64,000 nucleotides of DNA, from positions 434,001-498,000 of the forward strand of contig NZ_CZQA01000009.1 in the NCBI RefSeq assembly GCF_001458735.1, given 5' to 3'. The notes under the pieces were generated by a model. The model ran no database searches. It saw nothing but the letters and a program-made list of their open reading frames with translations, and had not been told where the DNA came from. This DNA comes from Candidatus Nitrospira nitrosa. GTDB lineage: Bacteria; Nitrospirota; Nitrospiria; Nitrospirales; Nitrospiraceae. The position numbers and the translations under genes were made by a program. This document shows, piece after piece, positions 57,672 to 64,000 of this stretch (its first letter is position 1; each line of letters opens with the position of its first letter).

Positions 57672-58421
57672 ATGTCGGCTCACATGACAAAATCGGCGTT
57701 CCTTGAATCGTTGCTCCAACTTATGGACAACAAGCATCATTGGGCCTGGGACCATTTTGCTTCCGGCCGACTCACCCATACCCAACTGAAGATTCACTTT
57801 CAGCAAGAATATGCGGTCTACGTTCGCGACTTCCCTATCTTCTTAGCCAGAATTCTCGGAAAAAATCCACCCTCTTCGGCGCGTCACATGTTGGCTGAAA
57901 ATATCTACGAGGAAGAAACCGGCGGGCTTTCGTTGGGTACCTCTCACCCGGAACTCTTTTTGACGATGATGGAAGGCCTCCGATTCAGCCGCAACAGTTT
58001 CGAACGGTTCCATCTCTTGCCTGAGGCCCGCAGCTACCGGGCCTGGCTTGATCGCATGTCCTATCACCGTGACTGGGTACTGGGTGCTGCAACCTTCACC
58101 ATCTTCGTGGAGGGCAGTGTCAAGGACCGAACAGAACTCACAGCACCATCAAAGAAGAAACAGCCGAAAGAGATCGAAGCCCTCATCAACATCCACCCCC
58201 TCGTCCGCTATCATGGCCTCAATCCCAACCGGATGGATCTGATCCGTGCGCACCAGCTGGTTGAAGCAGGACATCGTCACGACGCCTATCACATGGTCGT
58301 CAATTACACCCCACCGGCAATCAGGCCATCGGTCCTGACGTGCCTTCGCAAAAGCCTGGCGCTTTGGCTGACCTATCGCGATGCGGTCGCCAAATCCTGC
58401 GGGATCACAAAGCCTTCATGA
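57672..58421 (+). CDS. Haem-oxygenase-like diiron enzyme (PqqC/CADD-like)
   Basis: The 249-aa protein belongs by pattern to the TenA/PqqC/CADD haem-oxygenase-like group. A helix with HHWAWDHFASGRLTHTQLKI is followed by QQEYAVYVRDFP (Glu46), NIYEEETGGLSLGTSHPELF (Glu80-82, His92) and FVEGSVKDR (Glu147). RAHQLVEAGHRHDAYHMV (His194, Glu198, His201, Asp204, His207) follows. This Glu/His set suits a two-iron site in the HDO family, whose members include amine and fatty-acid oxygenases. Substrate unknown. It overlaps the next gene by 4 nt, so the pair is co-translated. Confidence 0.78.
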   Translation: MSAHMTKSAFLESLLQLMDNKHHWAWDHFASGRLTHTQLKIHFQQEYAVYVRDFPIFLARILGKNPPSSARHMLAENIYEEETGGLSLGTSHPELFLTMMEGLRFSRNSFERFHLLPEARSYRAWLDRMSYHRDWVLGAATFTIFVEGSVKDRTELTAPSKKKQPKEIEALINIHPLVRYHGLNPNRMDLIRAHQLVEAGHRHDAYHMVVNYTPPAIRPSVLTCLRKSLALWLTYRDAVAKSCGITKPS

Positions 58422-59305
58422 TGGTCCGACTGTTCGCCTGCTGTACGCTGCTCCTCGCGGTTACCCATCATGATGAATCAACAGCTCAGGCCGAGGTTCT
58501 CTCAGACATGGTCATGATTCCAGCGGGAGAGTTCCTCATGGGCAGCCCGGAAGACGGGCTGAGCTTTGATGACGAGCACCCGCAACGCCTGGTGTATGTC
58601 GCATCCTTTTCGATTGATCGCTACGAAGTCACCAACGCCCAGTATAAACAATTTGTCGACGGCACCGGACATCCGCCACCGAGCCACCTCACCCCACGAT
58701 TTAATCTATGGACCGAGACCGCCCCACTCCCTGGAAGCGACAAACACCCGGTGGTCAATATCAGCTGGCACGAGGCCGGTGCCTACTGCCGGTGGCAGGG
58801 AAAACGGCTCCCGACCGAAGCGGAATGGGAGAAAGCCGCACGTGGTACGAACGGCCGACGCTATCCGTGGGGTATTGACTGGGACATCTTCTCCGGCAAC
58901 AGCGCAAGTTATTGGGCTGGACGCACGATCGAATTCAAAGACGGCGAGGCGTGGAAAGCCTTCTGGATGAACGGCGACGGTGCGCGGGCGTCACACGAGC
59001 ATGGCCTCACGGGCGAGGTGTTGACGCTCCCGATCGGGACCTTCCCCCAAGGAGCCAGTCCCTATGGCGTCTTCGATATGGCCGGGAACGTCGCAGAATG
59101 GGTGCAAGATTGGTATGAGCCCTATTCATATCTCAATGCCCCACTCTCGGATCCCCAAGGCCCGCATGGGCAACTTCTCAAGGTCGTACGGGGAGGATCC
59201 TGGCTCAAGCCGGCACGAAACATCCGTGCCTCCGACCGTGACTATGCCTTGCCCACCGATCGCGCGACTGGAATCGGCTTTCGTTGTGCCAGAGACGTCT
59301 GGTAG
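58418..59305 (+). CDS. Formylglycine-generating-enzyme (FGE-sulfatase) family protein, exported
   Basis: The ATG at 58418 overlaps the preceding stop (ATGA). The 295-aa protein has an N-terminal signal (VRLFACCTLLLAVTHH) and then the FGE-sulfatase fold. MIPAGEFLMGSPEDG, IDRYEVTNAQYKQFV, HPVVNISWHEAGAYCRW, GKRLPTEAEWEKAARG, GNVAEWVQDWY and VVRGGSWLKP are followed by GFRCARDVW. The family includes sulfatase-activating oxidases but also EgtB-like and other oxygenases. No sulfatase gene is nearby. Coupling to the diiron enzyme suggests a shared modification pathway. Confidence 0.85.
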   Translation: MMVRLFACCTLLLAVTHHDESTAQAEVLSDMVMIPAGEFLMGSPEDGLSFDDEHPQRLVYVASFSIDRYEVTNAQYKQFVDGTGHPPPSHLTPRFNLWTETAPLPGSDKHPVVNISWHEAGAYCRWQGKRLPTEAEWEKAARGTNGRRYPWGIDWDIFSGNSASYWAGRTIEFKDGEAWKAFWMNGDGARASHEHGLTGEVLTLPIGTFPQGASPYGVFDMAGNVAEWVQDWYEPYSYLNAPLSDPQGPHGQLLKVVRGGSWLKPARNIRASDRDYALPTDRATGIGFRCARDVW

Positions 59306-59362
59306 CAGGCCCTCCTCATTCCCGCTTCCTACTGGTCCTCGGTGAATCCAAGGTACGAGCGC

Positions 59363-60091
59363 TCAGTCTTGTCGAGCTCCCGAAGCTGGCGGCTGTACAA
59401 GAAGGATCTCAATCTGTTCAACCCTCACGACCGGCATGATAAGTCCCATGCCCTCCTCCTCATGGGAGAAATCGTAGATGACCGACTCGGTCGGGATGAG
59501 CGCACCGACCATGACAAGGGACACCGGAACAGATTTATGGCGGAGAAGACTCCGGTCGATCCAATCCGCGAGGTACTTGTCGGGTCGCACGCGCAGATTG
59601 CCGGGGACCTCCTCCGGCTTGAATCGGACCACACCCCAGCTTGTTGGAGTAAACTCCGGGCCAACCGCGATGGCATACGACCTGGTCTCGGAATCGAAGT
59701 GCGAGACTTCTCCCGTCCAGATAAACGCGATTCGCCACGTCAAGGTTGGATTCTCTTTACGCGCCGCATCACGCGCGCGATTCAAATTGAATAGCCGCTC
59801 ATCGTGCTCAGGATCATGATGCCCACGGCCATACACCGTGGGCCAATCAGGCGGAGTCCCTTCCAACGCAACCAGAAAGGACTCCATCGCACCCCGATTG
59901 ATGAGGAGATGGGTTCCGGAGGGGAGAAGCTGTTCGATCTGGACAAGAGAAATCGTCCGCAGCGGACGAGGTCCTGGGTCATCTTCCGATCGTGCGGTGG
60001 CCGATGACAGGGAAACTGCGCAGAGTACTAGGCCTGAGGCGAGACACCTCAGCAGCTTACCCGACGACCGCACGGCTGAGCGCCCGTTCAT
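59363..60091 (-). CDS. Exported protein of unknown function
   Basis: This 242-aa product has a signal peptide (LASGLVLCAVSLSSATARS). The mature part (ISLVQIEQLLPSGTHLLINR, then AIAVGPEFTPTSWGVVRFKP and VPVSLVMVGALIPTESVIYD) is strand-rich, with no membrane segment or recognised domain. It overlaps the start-side end of the 108-aa gene by 35 nt, so the two are probably co-expressed. Confidence 0.62.
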   Translation of the reverse strand: MNGRSAVRSSGKLLRCLASGLVLCAVSLSSATARSEDDPGPRPLRTISLVQIEQLLPSGTHLLINRGAMESFLVALEGTPPDWPTVYGRGHHDPEHDERLFNLNRARDAARKENPTLTWRIAFIWTGEVSHFDSETRSYAIAVGPEFTPTSWGVVRFKPEEVPGNLRVRPDKYLADWIDRSLLRHKSVPVSLVMVGALIPTESVIYDFSHEEEGMGLIMPVVRVEQIEILLVQPPASGARQD

Positions 60092-60383
60092 AGGAGGCTT
60101 TTAATGAGATCAAACCCGGATGTTCATCGGACAACACCCCAGCCTGAGTGAGTACCGCAAGCCGCGGAGCAGGATTGAGCCGGAGCAAGTCGAATCGCGT
60201 GAAGCCATCCAAACTCAGGGCCTGTTCATAGATACCCAGCCATGATTCAGTGATGGCACGCAAGCCCGCATCGGTGGCCTGCATGCGGCCCATTCGCACT
60301 TGCTCAATAAGCTTGATCAGAGGGTCGGATTGAGAAATAGTCGAGATCGCTCGGGTCAATGCCTGTCCATCAAGAGTGCCCAT
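60057..60383 (-). CDS. Hypothetical helical protein
   Basis: The 108-aa product (LDGQALTRAISTISQSDPLI, then LIEQVRMGRMQATDAGLRAI) appears all-helical and cytoplasmic. No family is recognised. It lies just downstream of the FmdB-type gene (7 nt gap) and overlaps the exported protein gene at its end, suggesting a three-gene minus-strand operon. Confidence 0.55.
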   Translation of the reverse strand: MGTLDGQALTRAISTISQSDPLIKLIEQVRMGRMQATDAGLRAITESWLGIYEQALSLDGFTRFDLLRLNPAPRLAVLTQAGVLSDEHPGLISLKASYERALSRAVVG

Positions 60384-60390
60384 GGCCTGG

Positions 60391-60615
60391 TTAGTTCATC
60401 GAACAGGCCCCGGGCCCACGCGGATCGCCGCAGCTGCCGCAAGCGCCTGGAGTTCCGGAAGAAGCCCAACTAGCCGTAGCGCCGACGCCAAAAGCCGAGA
60501 ACTGTTTCTCAAGCTTCGTCGCCTTACATTGGGGACACACTGCTTCTGCTGACCCTTGGATCAACAACTCAAAACGGTGATTGCATTCACGACAGACATA
60601 TTCGAAGATAGGCAT
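60391..60615 (-). CDS. FmdB-type zinc ribbon protein
   Basis: The ATG at 60615 follows AAGGAGTTGTTGACT. The 74-aa product starts MPIFEYVCRECNHRFELLIQ and continues VCPQCKATKLEKQFSAFGVG. Two CxxC pairs make a zinc ribbon of the FmdB family (PF09723), named from a formamidase regulator but of unsettled function. The tail (GACGSCGDPRGPGACSMN) adds further cysteines and ends typically for the family. Confidence 0.88.
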   Translation of the reverse strand: MPIFEYVCRECNHRFELLIQGSAEAVCPQCKATKLEKQFSAFGVGATASWASSGTPGACGSCGDPRGPGACSMN

Positions 60616-60685
60616 AGTCAACAACTCCTTGGTTGTATAACGCATTATAAGATCACCTCCAGAGAATCGCAACGAGAGGGTCAGG

Positions 60686-60958
60686 ATGTATCAGGAAGAA
60701 AAGACTTTTCGCCTTCGTGTGACGCTCGAAGCGTCATTCCCGGATGACTATGATGGGGAAGAAGACGAATCCAATTGGATCCGGGAGTGGGAGGCACGGA
60801 TGAAACCTCAGCTGATCAAGTCGGTGTTCGACTCCCTCCGGCAACAGAGAGGCTGGTCGTCGCATATTCGTAACCGAGGGGTCTCGCCAGCCGATGAGAT
60901 CGAGATTGTCGTGAGCAAGGATTTCTCAAAACCCGTTCCTCTTGTCTTTGAACGATGA
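60686..60958 (+). CDS. Small hypothetical protein upstream of hemW
   Basis: The 90-aa product starts after GAGAGGGTCAGG. It is acidic in the first half (DDYDGEEDESNWIREWEARM) and ends DEIEIVVSKDFSKPVPLVFE. No domain is recognised. Its stop overlaps the hemW start (ATGA at 60955), which indicates co-translation and perhaps a related role. Confidence 0.6.
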   Translation: MYQEEKTFRLRVTLEASFPDDYDGEEDESNWIREWEARMKPQLIKSVFDSLRQQRGWSSHIRNRGVSPADEIEIVVSKDFSKPVPLVFER

Positions 60959-62082
60959 CGCCTACCGGAGATATTGGCCTCTATGTGCATATCCCCTTCT
61001 GTCAGCATCGCTGTCATTTCTGTGCCTTCTACCTTGAAATTGCCCATGTCGATCGCATAGCGAGGTTTTATTCCGCCCTCACGCATGAAATTCGATTGCA
61101 AGGCCATCACAATCCTCTCCATGGCCGTTGGCTCCAGAGCATTTATTTTGGTGGCGGGACTCCGACCGCCCTTCCAGCAGATCAACTGGTTGCTCTGCTG
61201 AAGCTGATCCGCACAACCTGGCCGACCAGCCCAACGGTCGAGGTCACGGTGGAAGCCCATCCCTCTTCAGTCACCCGTGAAGGTCTGACAATCTTGGCAG
61301 AGGCCGGCTTCACGAGAATCAGCTTCGGGGCCGAGTCGATGCGGGAGCAGGATTTTGTCCCCATCGGTCGGCATGGACAGGTACGAGACACGGCGACCGC
61401 CGTTCAGGCAGCCCGTGAGGCCGGGTTTGTCAACGTCAACCTGGATCTCATATACGGACTTCCCGGCCAATCGCTCCAGGATTGGCAACGTACCCTGGAG
61501 TTGATCCTCTCTCTCGACCCATCGCATATCTCCTGTTACGCCTTGACCATTGAGGAAGGCACCAAGCTCGCTCAGGACATTGCTCGACAACGAGTTCCAC
61601 CGATCGACGAGCAACTGCAATTGGATATGGAGGCTTCAACAGAGCAGGTACTTGCACAGGCGGGGTTTGTCCGATACGAGATCTCAAACTACGCGAAACC
61701 GGCAAGGCGCTGCCGTCACAACTTACTCTATTGGACCGGCGGCGAGTACCTCGGCCTTGGTCCCAGCGCCCAATCGTATCTGGACGAGGCCAGGTTCGGC
61801 AATGTGGCGGATCTCGACCGGTATCTGACTTCCCTGAGTGAACACCGTCTGCCCCTGACGGATTACACCAAACTTTCACGCAGTGAGCGGGAACGGGACG
61901 CCCTCGTGTTCGGCCTACGCCTTCTGCGTGGGGTACCTCTGCAGGCAGTTACGGAGGCCGACCGGGATTCTGAGATCGAGCACCTGATCACAGGCGGGTT
62001 CTTAAGTACCGACCAAGAACATCTCTGGCTCACTCCACTGGGGCGACGGTATGCAGATTCAGTAGCCGAACGCCTGTTCTGA
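60955..62082 (+). CDS. hemW: HemW-like radical SAM protein
   Basis: The 375-aa protein is of the HemN/HemW family. YVHIPFCQHRCHFCAFYLE carries the CX3CX2C cluster-binding cysteines (16, 20, 23). YFGGGTPTALP, VEAHPSSVTREGLTILAEAG, RISFGAESM and DLIYGLPGQSLQDWQ follow in the family order, with a C-terminal HemN domain (YLGLGPSAQSYL). Without the extra cysteine after FCXF typical of HemN, it fits HemW, a haem chaperone, better than the coproporphyrinogen oxidase. It is coupled to the 90-aa gene upstream. Confidence 0.92.
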   Translation: MTPTGDIGLYVHIPFCQHRCHFCAFYLEIAHVDRIARFYSALTHEIRLQGHHNPLHGRWLQSIYFGGGTPTALPADQLVALLKLIRTTWPTSPTVEVTVEAHPSSVTREGLTILAEAGFTRISFGAESMREQDFVPIGRHGQVRDTATAVQAAREAGFVNVNLDLIYGLPGQSLQDWQRTLELILSLDPSHISCYALTIEEGTKLAQDIARQRVPPIDEQLQLDMEASTEQVLAQAGFVRYEISNYAKPARRCRHNLLYWTGGEYLGLGPSAQSYLDEARFGNVADLDRYLTSLSEHRLPLTDYTKLSRSERERDALVFGLRLLRGVPLQAVTEADRDSEIEHLITGGFLSTDQEHLWLTPLGRRYADSVAERLF

Positions 62083-62211
62083 ACTGGAAGAGCCAGGGTA
62101 CATTCAACGCCTCACAGCCTGGGATCGAGCGTCTCGTCAGCTGGAGTCCCGTACCGATTGACAAGTTACTCATGTTTGGAGAAGACTACAGAAACATTGT
62201 AAGGAGTCTCC

Positions 62212-62424
62212 GTGCCGGTCAATATGGATCCAGCGAAAAAGCGTCGGCGTTCCCACATACCGAGCGTCCCGGCATCCGACTCCACGAGCGGAGGCACTGC
62301 TTCGGCTCAGCCTATTCAGCCCTTTGGCAGTGAGACCGAAGCGGATCGTGAAAAAGAGCTGGCTGATGCCGAGTCAAGAAACCTGTGGGAAGCGACGGAA
62401 GTAATCGATATGGACAAGGTGTGA
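62212..62424 (+). CDS. Small hypothetical protein
   Basis: A GTG at 62212 follows AAGGAGTCTCC. An ATG four codons later is the alternative. The 70-aa product is basic at the start (DPAKKRRRSHIPS), Ser/Thr/Gln rich in the middle and acidic at the end (EADREKELADAESRNLWEAT), so probably disordered. Unknown function. Confidence 0.5.
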   Translation: MPVNMDPAKKRRRSHIPSVPASDSTSGGTASAQPIQPFGSETEADREKELADAESRNLWEATEVIDMDKV

Positions 62425-62498
62425 AAATCGAGAAAGGGATCTGGTCACCCGACTGAGAAAGAGACGGGCTTCCTCATACGTGCGACAATCTCTGCTGC

Positions 62499-62795
62499 AT
62501 GCCAACACCAGCCACACCAGAAACTATTCCTGACATTGGGGAAGAGATTCACACCGGCACCGGAAGCGGATTAGAATCCCGTGTCGTCGTGTACAATTGC
62601 GACTGTCATACCTATAAACAGGTCATCGATTTATTTTGCCGTTTCATTCCCGGCATGACCTCGGCAAAGGCATTTGAACTCGCCTATCGTATCGACCACG
62701 AAGGACAAGCCATCGTCTTTACCGGATCAACTGAACGCGCGGACGATATCGCGGCGAAGCTCGCAGGGGGTGGGCTTAAAGTAGTGGTTCAGTAG
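62499..62795 (+). CDS. ClpS-like protease adaptor
   Basis: This 98-aa protein matches the ClpS core: RVVVYNCDCHTYKQVIDLFC, then RFIPGMTSAKAFELAYRID and GQAIVFTGSTERADDIAAKL. ClpS binds the N-domain of ClpA/ClpC and delivers N-degron substrates. The usual D-D-H of the substrate pocket is altered here (NCDCHT instead of NDDHT), so substrate choice may differ. No clp gene is near. Confidence 0.8.
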   Translation: MPTPATPETIPDIGEEIHTGTGSGLESRVVVYNCDCHTYKQVIDLFCRFIPGMTSAKAFELAYRIDHEGQAIVFTGSTERADDIAAKLAGGGLKVVVQ

Positions 62796-62808
62796 TGCGC
62801 TCAACAAC

Positions 62809-63156
62809 CTACTTATGCTTCGCCTTAGGCTTAGCAACCGTTTTTGTCGCACCGGACGACTTCCCGGGCGAACCCTTCGGCACCGGCTTGGGCGATTTCT
62901 TTTCTCCTTTGACCTGATCCGTTTTGCCGTTCTTCCCAGCCCCCTTGGACTTGCTCCCCGACGAAGATTTCACCGGTGCCATATATACGGAGGTGCGATT
63001 AACCTTCGCCAACTGGTCTCCATTGAGCACACGCACTTGGTACAGCTCAAACAGTTTACTGATGGCTTTCGTATCGCCTCGTCTCGCCGCACTGAGCAGC
63101 TTTCGGCGTTGGTTCATCTCTTCTTCTTCGGTATGCGAAGCAGCTCGTCGTTCCAT
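62809..63156 (-). CDS. Lysine-rich hypothetical protein
   Basis: The ATG at 63156 is at good distance from GAGAGG; an ATG two codons earlier is not. The 115-aa product has an N-terminal helical region (KLLSAARRGDTKAISKLFEL, then YQVRVLNG). A tail of about 55 residues is almost only Lys, Ser, Gly and Pro (SGSKSKGAGKNGK, then KSPKPVPKGSPGKSSG), like histone-H1-type nucleic-acid-binding tails. Function unknown. Convergent with the ClpS-like gene. Confidence 0.62.
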   Translation of the reverse strand: MERRAASHTEEEEMNQRRKLLSAARRGDTKAISKLFELYQVRVLNGDQLAKVNRTSVYMAPVKSSSGSKSKGAGKNGKTDQVKGEKKSPKPVPKGSPGKSSGATKTVAKPKAKHK

Positions 63157-63374
63157 GCCCATCCTCTCTAGTCAACACCCGATGGTCGGTTAGGTTTCCG
63201 AGTCTTGAACACCCAAGCCTAAGCAAATTAATGGATTATATCAGAATTGATGGTGTATTGTGAACCTCAAACAACGTCTCCCCTGACACAAACAAGGCCC
63301 TTGAGGAAGACCGACACCACCCGGTATAACAGGCCTACACAATTTTAAAAGCTATGTCTGAGAGGAGCTTGAAT

Positions 63375-64000
63375 ATGGAACATCGGTCTGACCCATCCAC
63401 CGTCGCGGATGACCCACGGGCTCGGGACCTTCTTCGTCGCGCCTTTGAGGCAACTGCGCGCTGGCCCAAGGACTTCCAAGGCTTTACCGCCGACCTCACC
63501 GTGAACGTGAACGGCAAAGAAACCAACGGGTCGGTCATCGTGAAAAGTCCTCGTGAAGTGTCCGTCCAGCTCACCGATGGCGATATTCAAAAGTGGGCAC
63601 AGGAACAGCTGGGCATGATCGCCGTCCATCGTGGTCCGCGGAGCTTCGACGAATCAGACGGCAAATATACCCTGACCATGGAAGAGGATGGTCATCCCTT
63701 GGGAGTCAAACTCACGATTCATGGGTCCAATTCCTACTATCGGCTCAAGGACAACCGCATTACCCAAATTAACCGTAAGATGGCCCACCCGGGCATGAAT
63801 CCGTTCGCCTTTACCATCAACGTGGAAGAAAGTGCCGTCACAAAAGACCAGAAAAACCTCACGAGCAAGTACACCGTCTATTACTACTCCCCGACGGACG
63901 GCACGTTGACCAATGTGGAGAGTTTCACCGACACCCACGTCCGTGTCGGGGCCTGCGACCTGCCGGCCACCAGACGGATCATCACCTATGAAGGCAAGCA
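63375..64000 (+). CDS. DUF3386 protein, 3' end outside window
   Basis: The ATG at 63375 follows GAGAGGAGCTTG. The in-frame ATG at 63354 lacks a site. The frame stays open to the window edge (at least 208 aa). ARDLLRRAFEATARWPKDFQ, GFTADLTVNVNGKE and FTINVEESAVTKDQKNL resemble the DUF3386 family of cyanobacteria and plants, of unknown function. The known family is somewhat over 200 aa, so little should be missing. Confidence 0.72.
   Translation, partial: MEHRSDPSTVADDPRARDLLRRAFEATARWPKDFQGFTADLTVNVNGKETNGSVIVKSPREVSVQLTDGDIQKWAQEQLGMIAVHRGPRSFDESDGKYTLTMEEDGHPLGVKLTIHGSNSYYRLKDNRITQINRKMAHPGMNPFAFTINVEESAVTKDQKNLTSKYTVYYYSPTDGTLTNVESFTDTHVRVGACDLPATRRIITYEGK

Overview
The window looks like a chromosome segment of a Nitrospira-type bacterium (Nitrospirota). 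This is an inference from the mix of housekeeping genes (metH, hemW, rph, rdgB, a ClpS-like protein), DUF928/CHAT/two-partner-secretion genes, NtrC-type regulators and DUF3386. No rRNA or other definitive marker is present. It falls into an accessory left part (about 1-16 kb), a surface/secretion and signalling middle (16.5-51 kb) and an ordinary chromosomal right part (51-64 kb).

1-16 kb is a decayed mobile island. It holds a HigB-type toxin followed by an HTH/ImmA-IrrE protein and a small partner, a single-chain Type ISP-like restriction-modification enzyme (1640 aa), a broken N-terminus of a second restriction enzyme, a MobC-like plus relaxase mobilisation pair, small plasmid-type proteins, and a second toxin-antitoxin pair whose promoter lies inside a 22-bp palindrome and apparently gives a leaderless mRNA. 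The right edge is marked by half a tRNA-Arg and a frameshifted integrase that has lost its catalytic arginine. An IS3-family end fragment near 0.6-0.77 kb matches the complete IS3-family element at 48.2-49.5 kb.

16.5-26.4 kb is one long plus-strand operon, mostly with overlapping or closely spaced genes. It encodes a lipoprotein-like papain-fold peptidase, an exported protein, a small lipoprotein, a filamentous-haemagglutinin-type TpsA exoprotein, its TpsB outer-membrane transporter, a TPR-CHAT protease with an intact His/Cys dyad, and a DUF928 protein. I read it as a surface secretion and processing system.

26.8-51 kb holds two copies of a signalling unit: an exported PF04392 substrate-binding protein, a membrane histidine kinase and an NtrC-type sigma54 activator. 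With them are three closely related TonB-dependent receptors. A 22-nt element, conserved in all three copies, lies upstream of each receptor. The third receptor is split by the IS3-family insertion with a 3-bp target duplication, so precise loss of the IS would restore the frame. Between the two units are rdgB-rph, a tRNA-Pro and an HD-GYP response regulator.

51-64 kb carries metH, several exported or membrane proteins of unknown role, a haem-oxygenase-like diiron enzyme overlapping an FGE-sulfatase-family gene, an FmdB-type zinc ribbon protein, hemW, a ClpS-like adaptor and the start of a DUF3386 gene that runs off the window.
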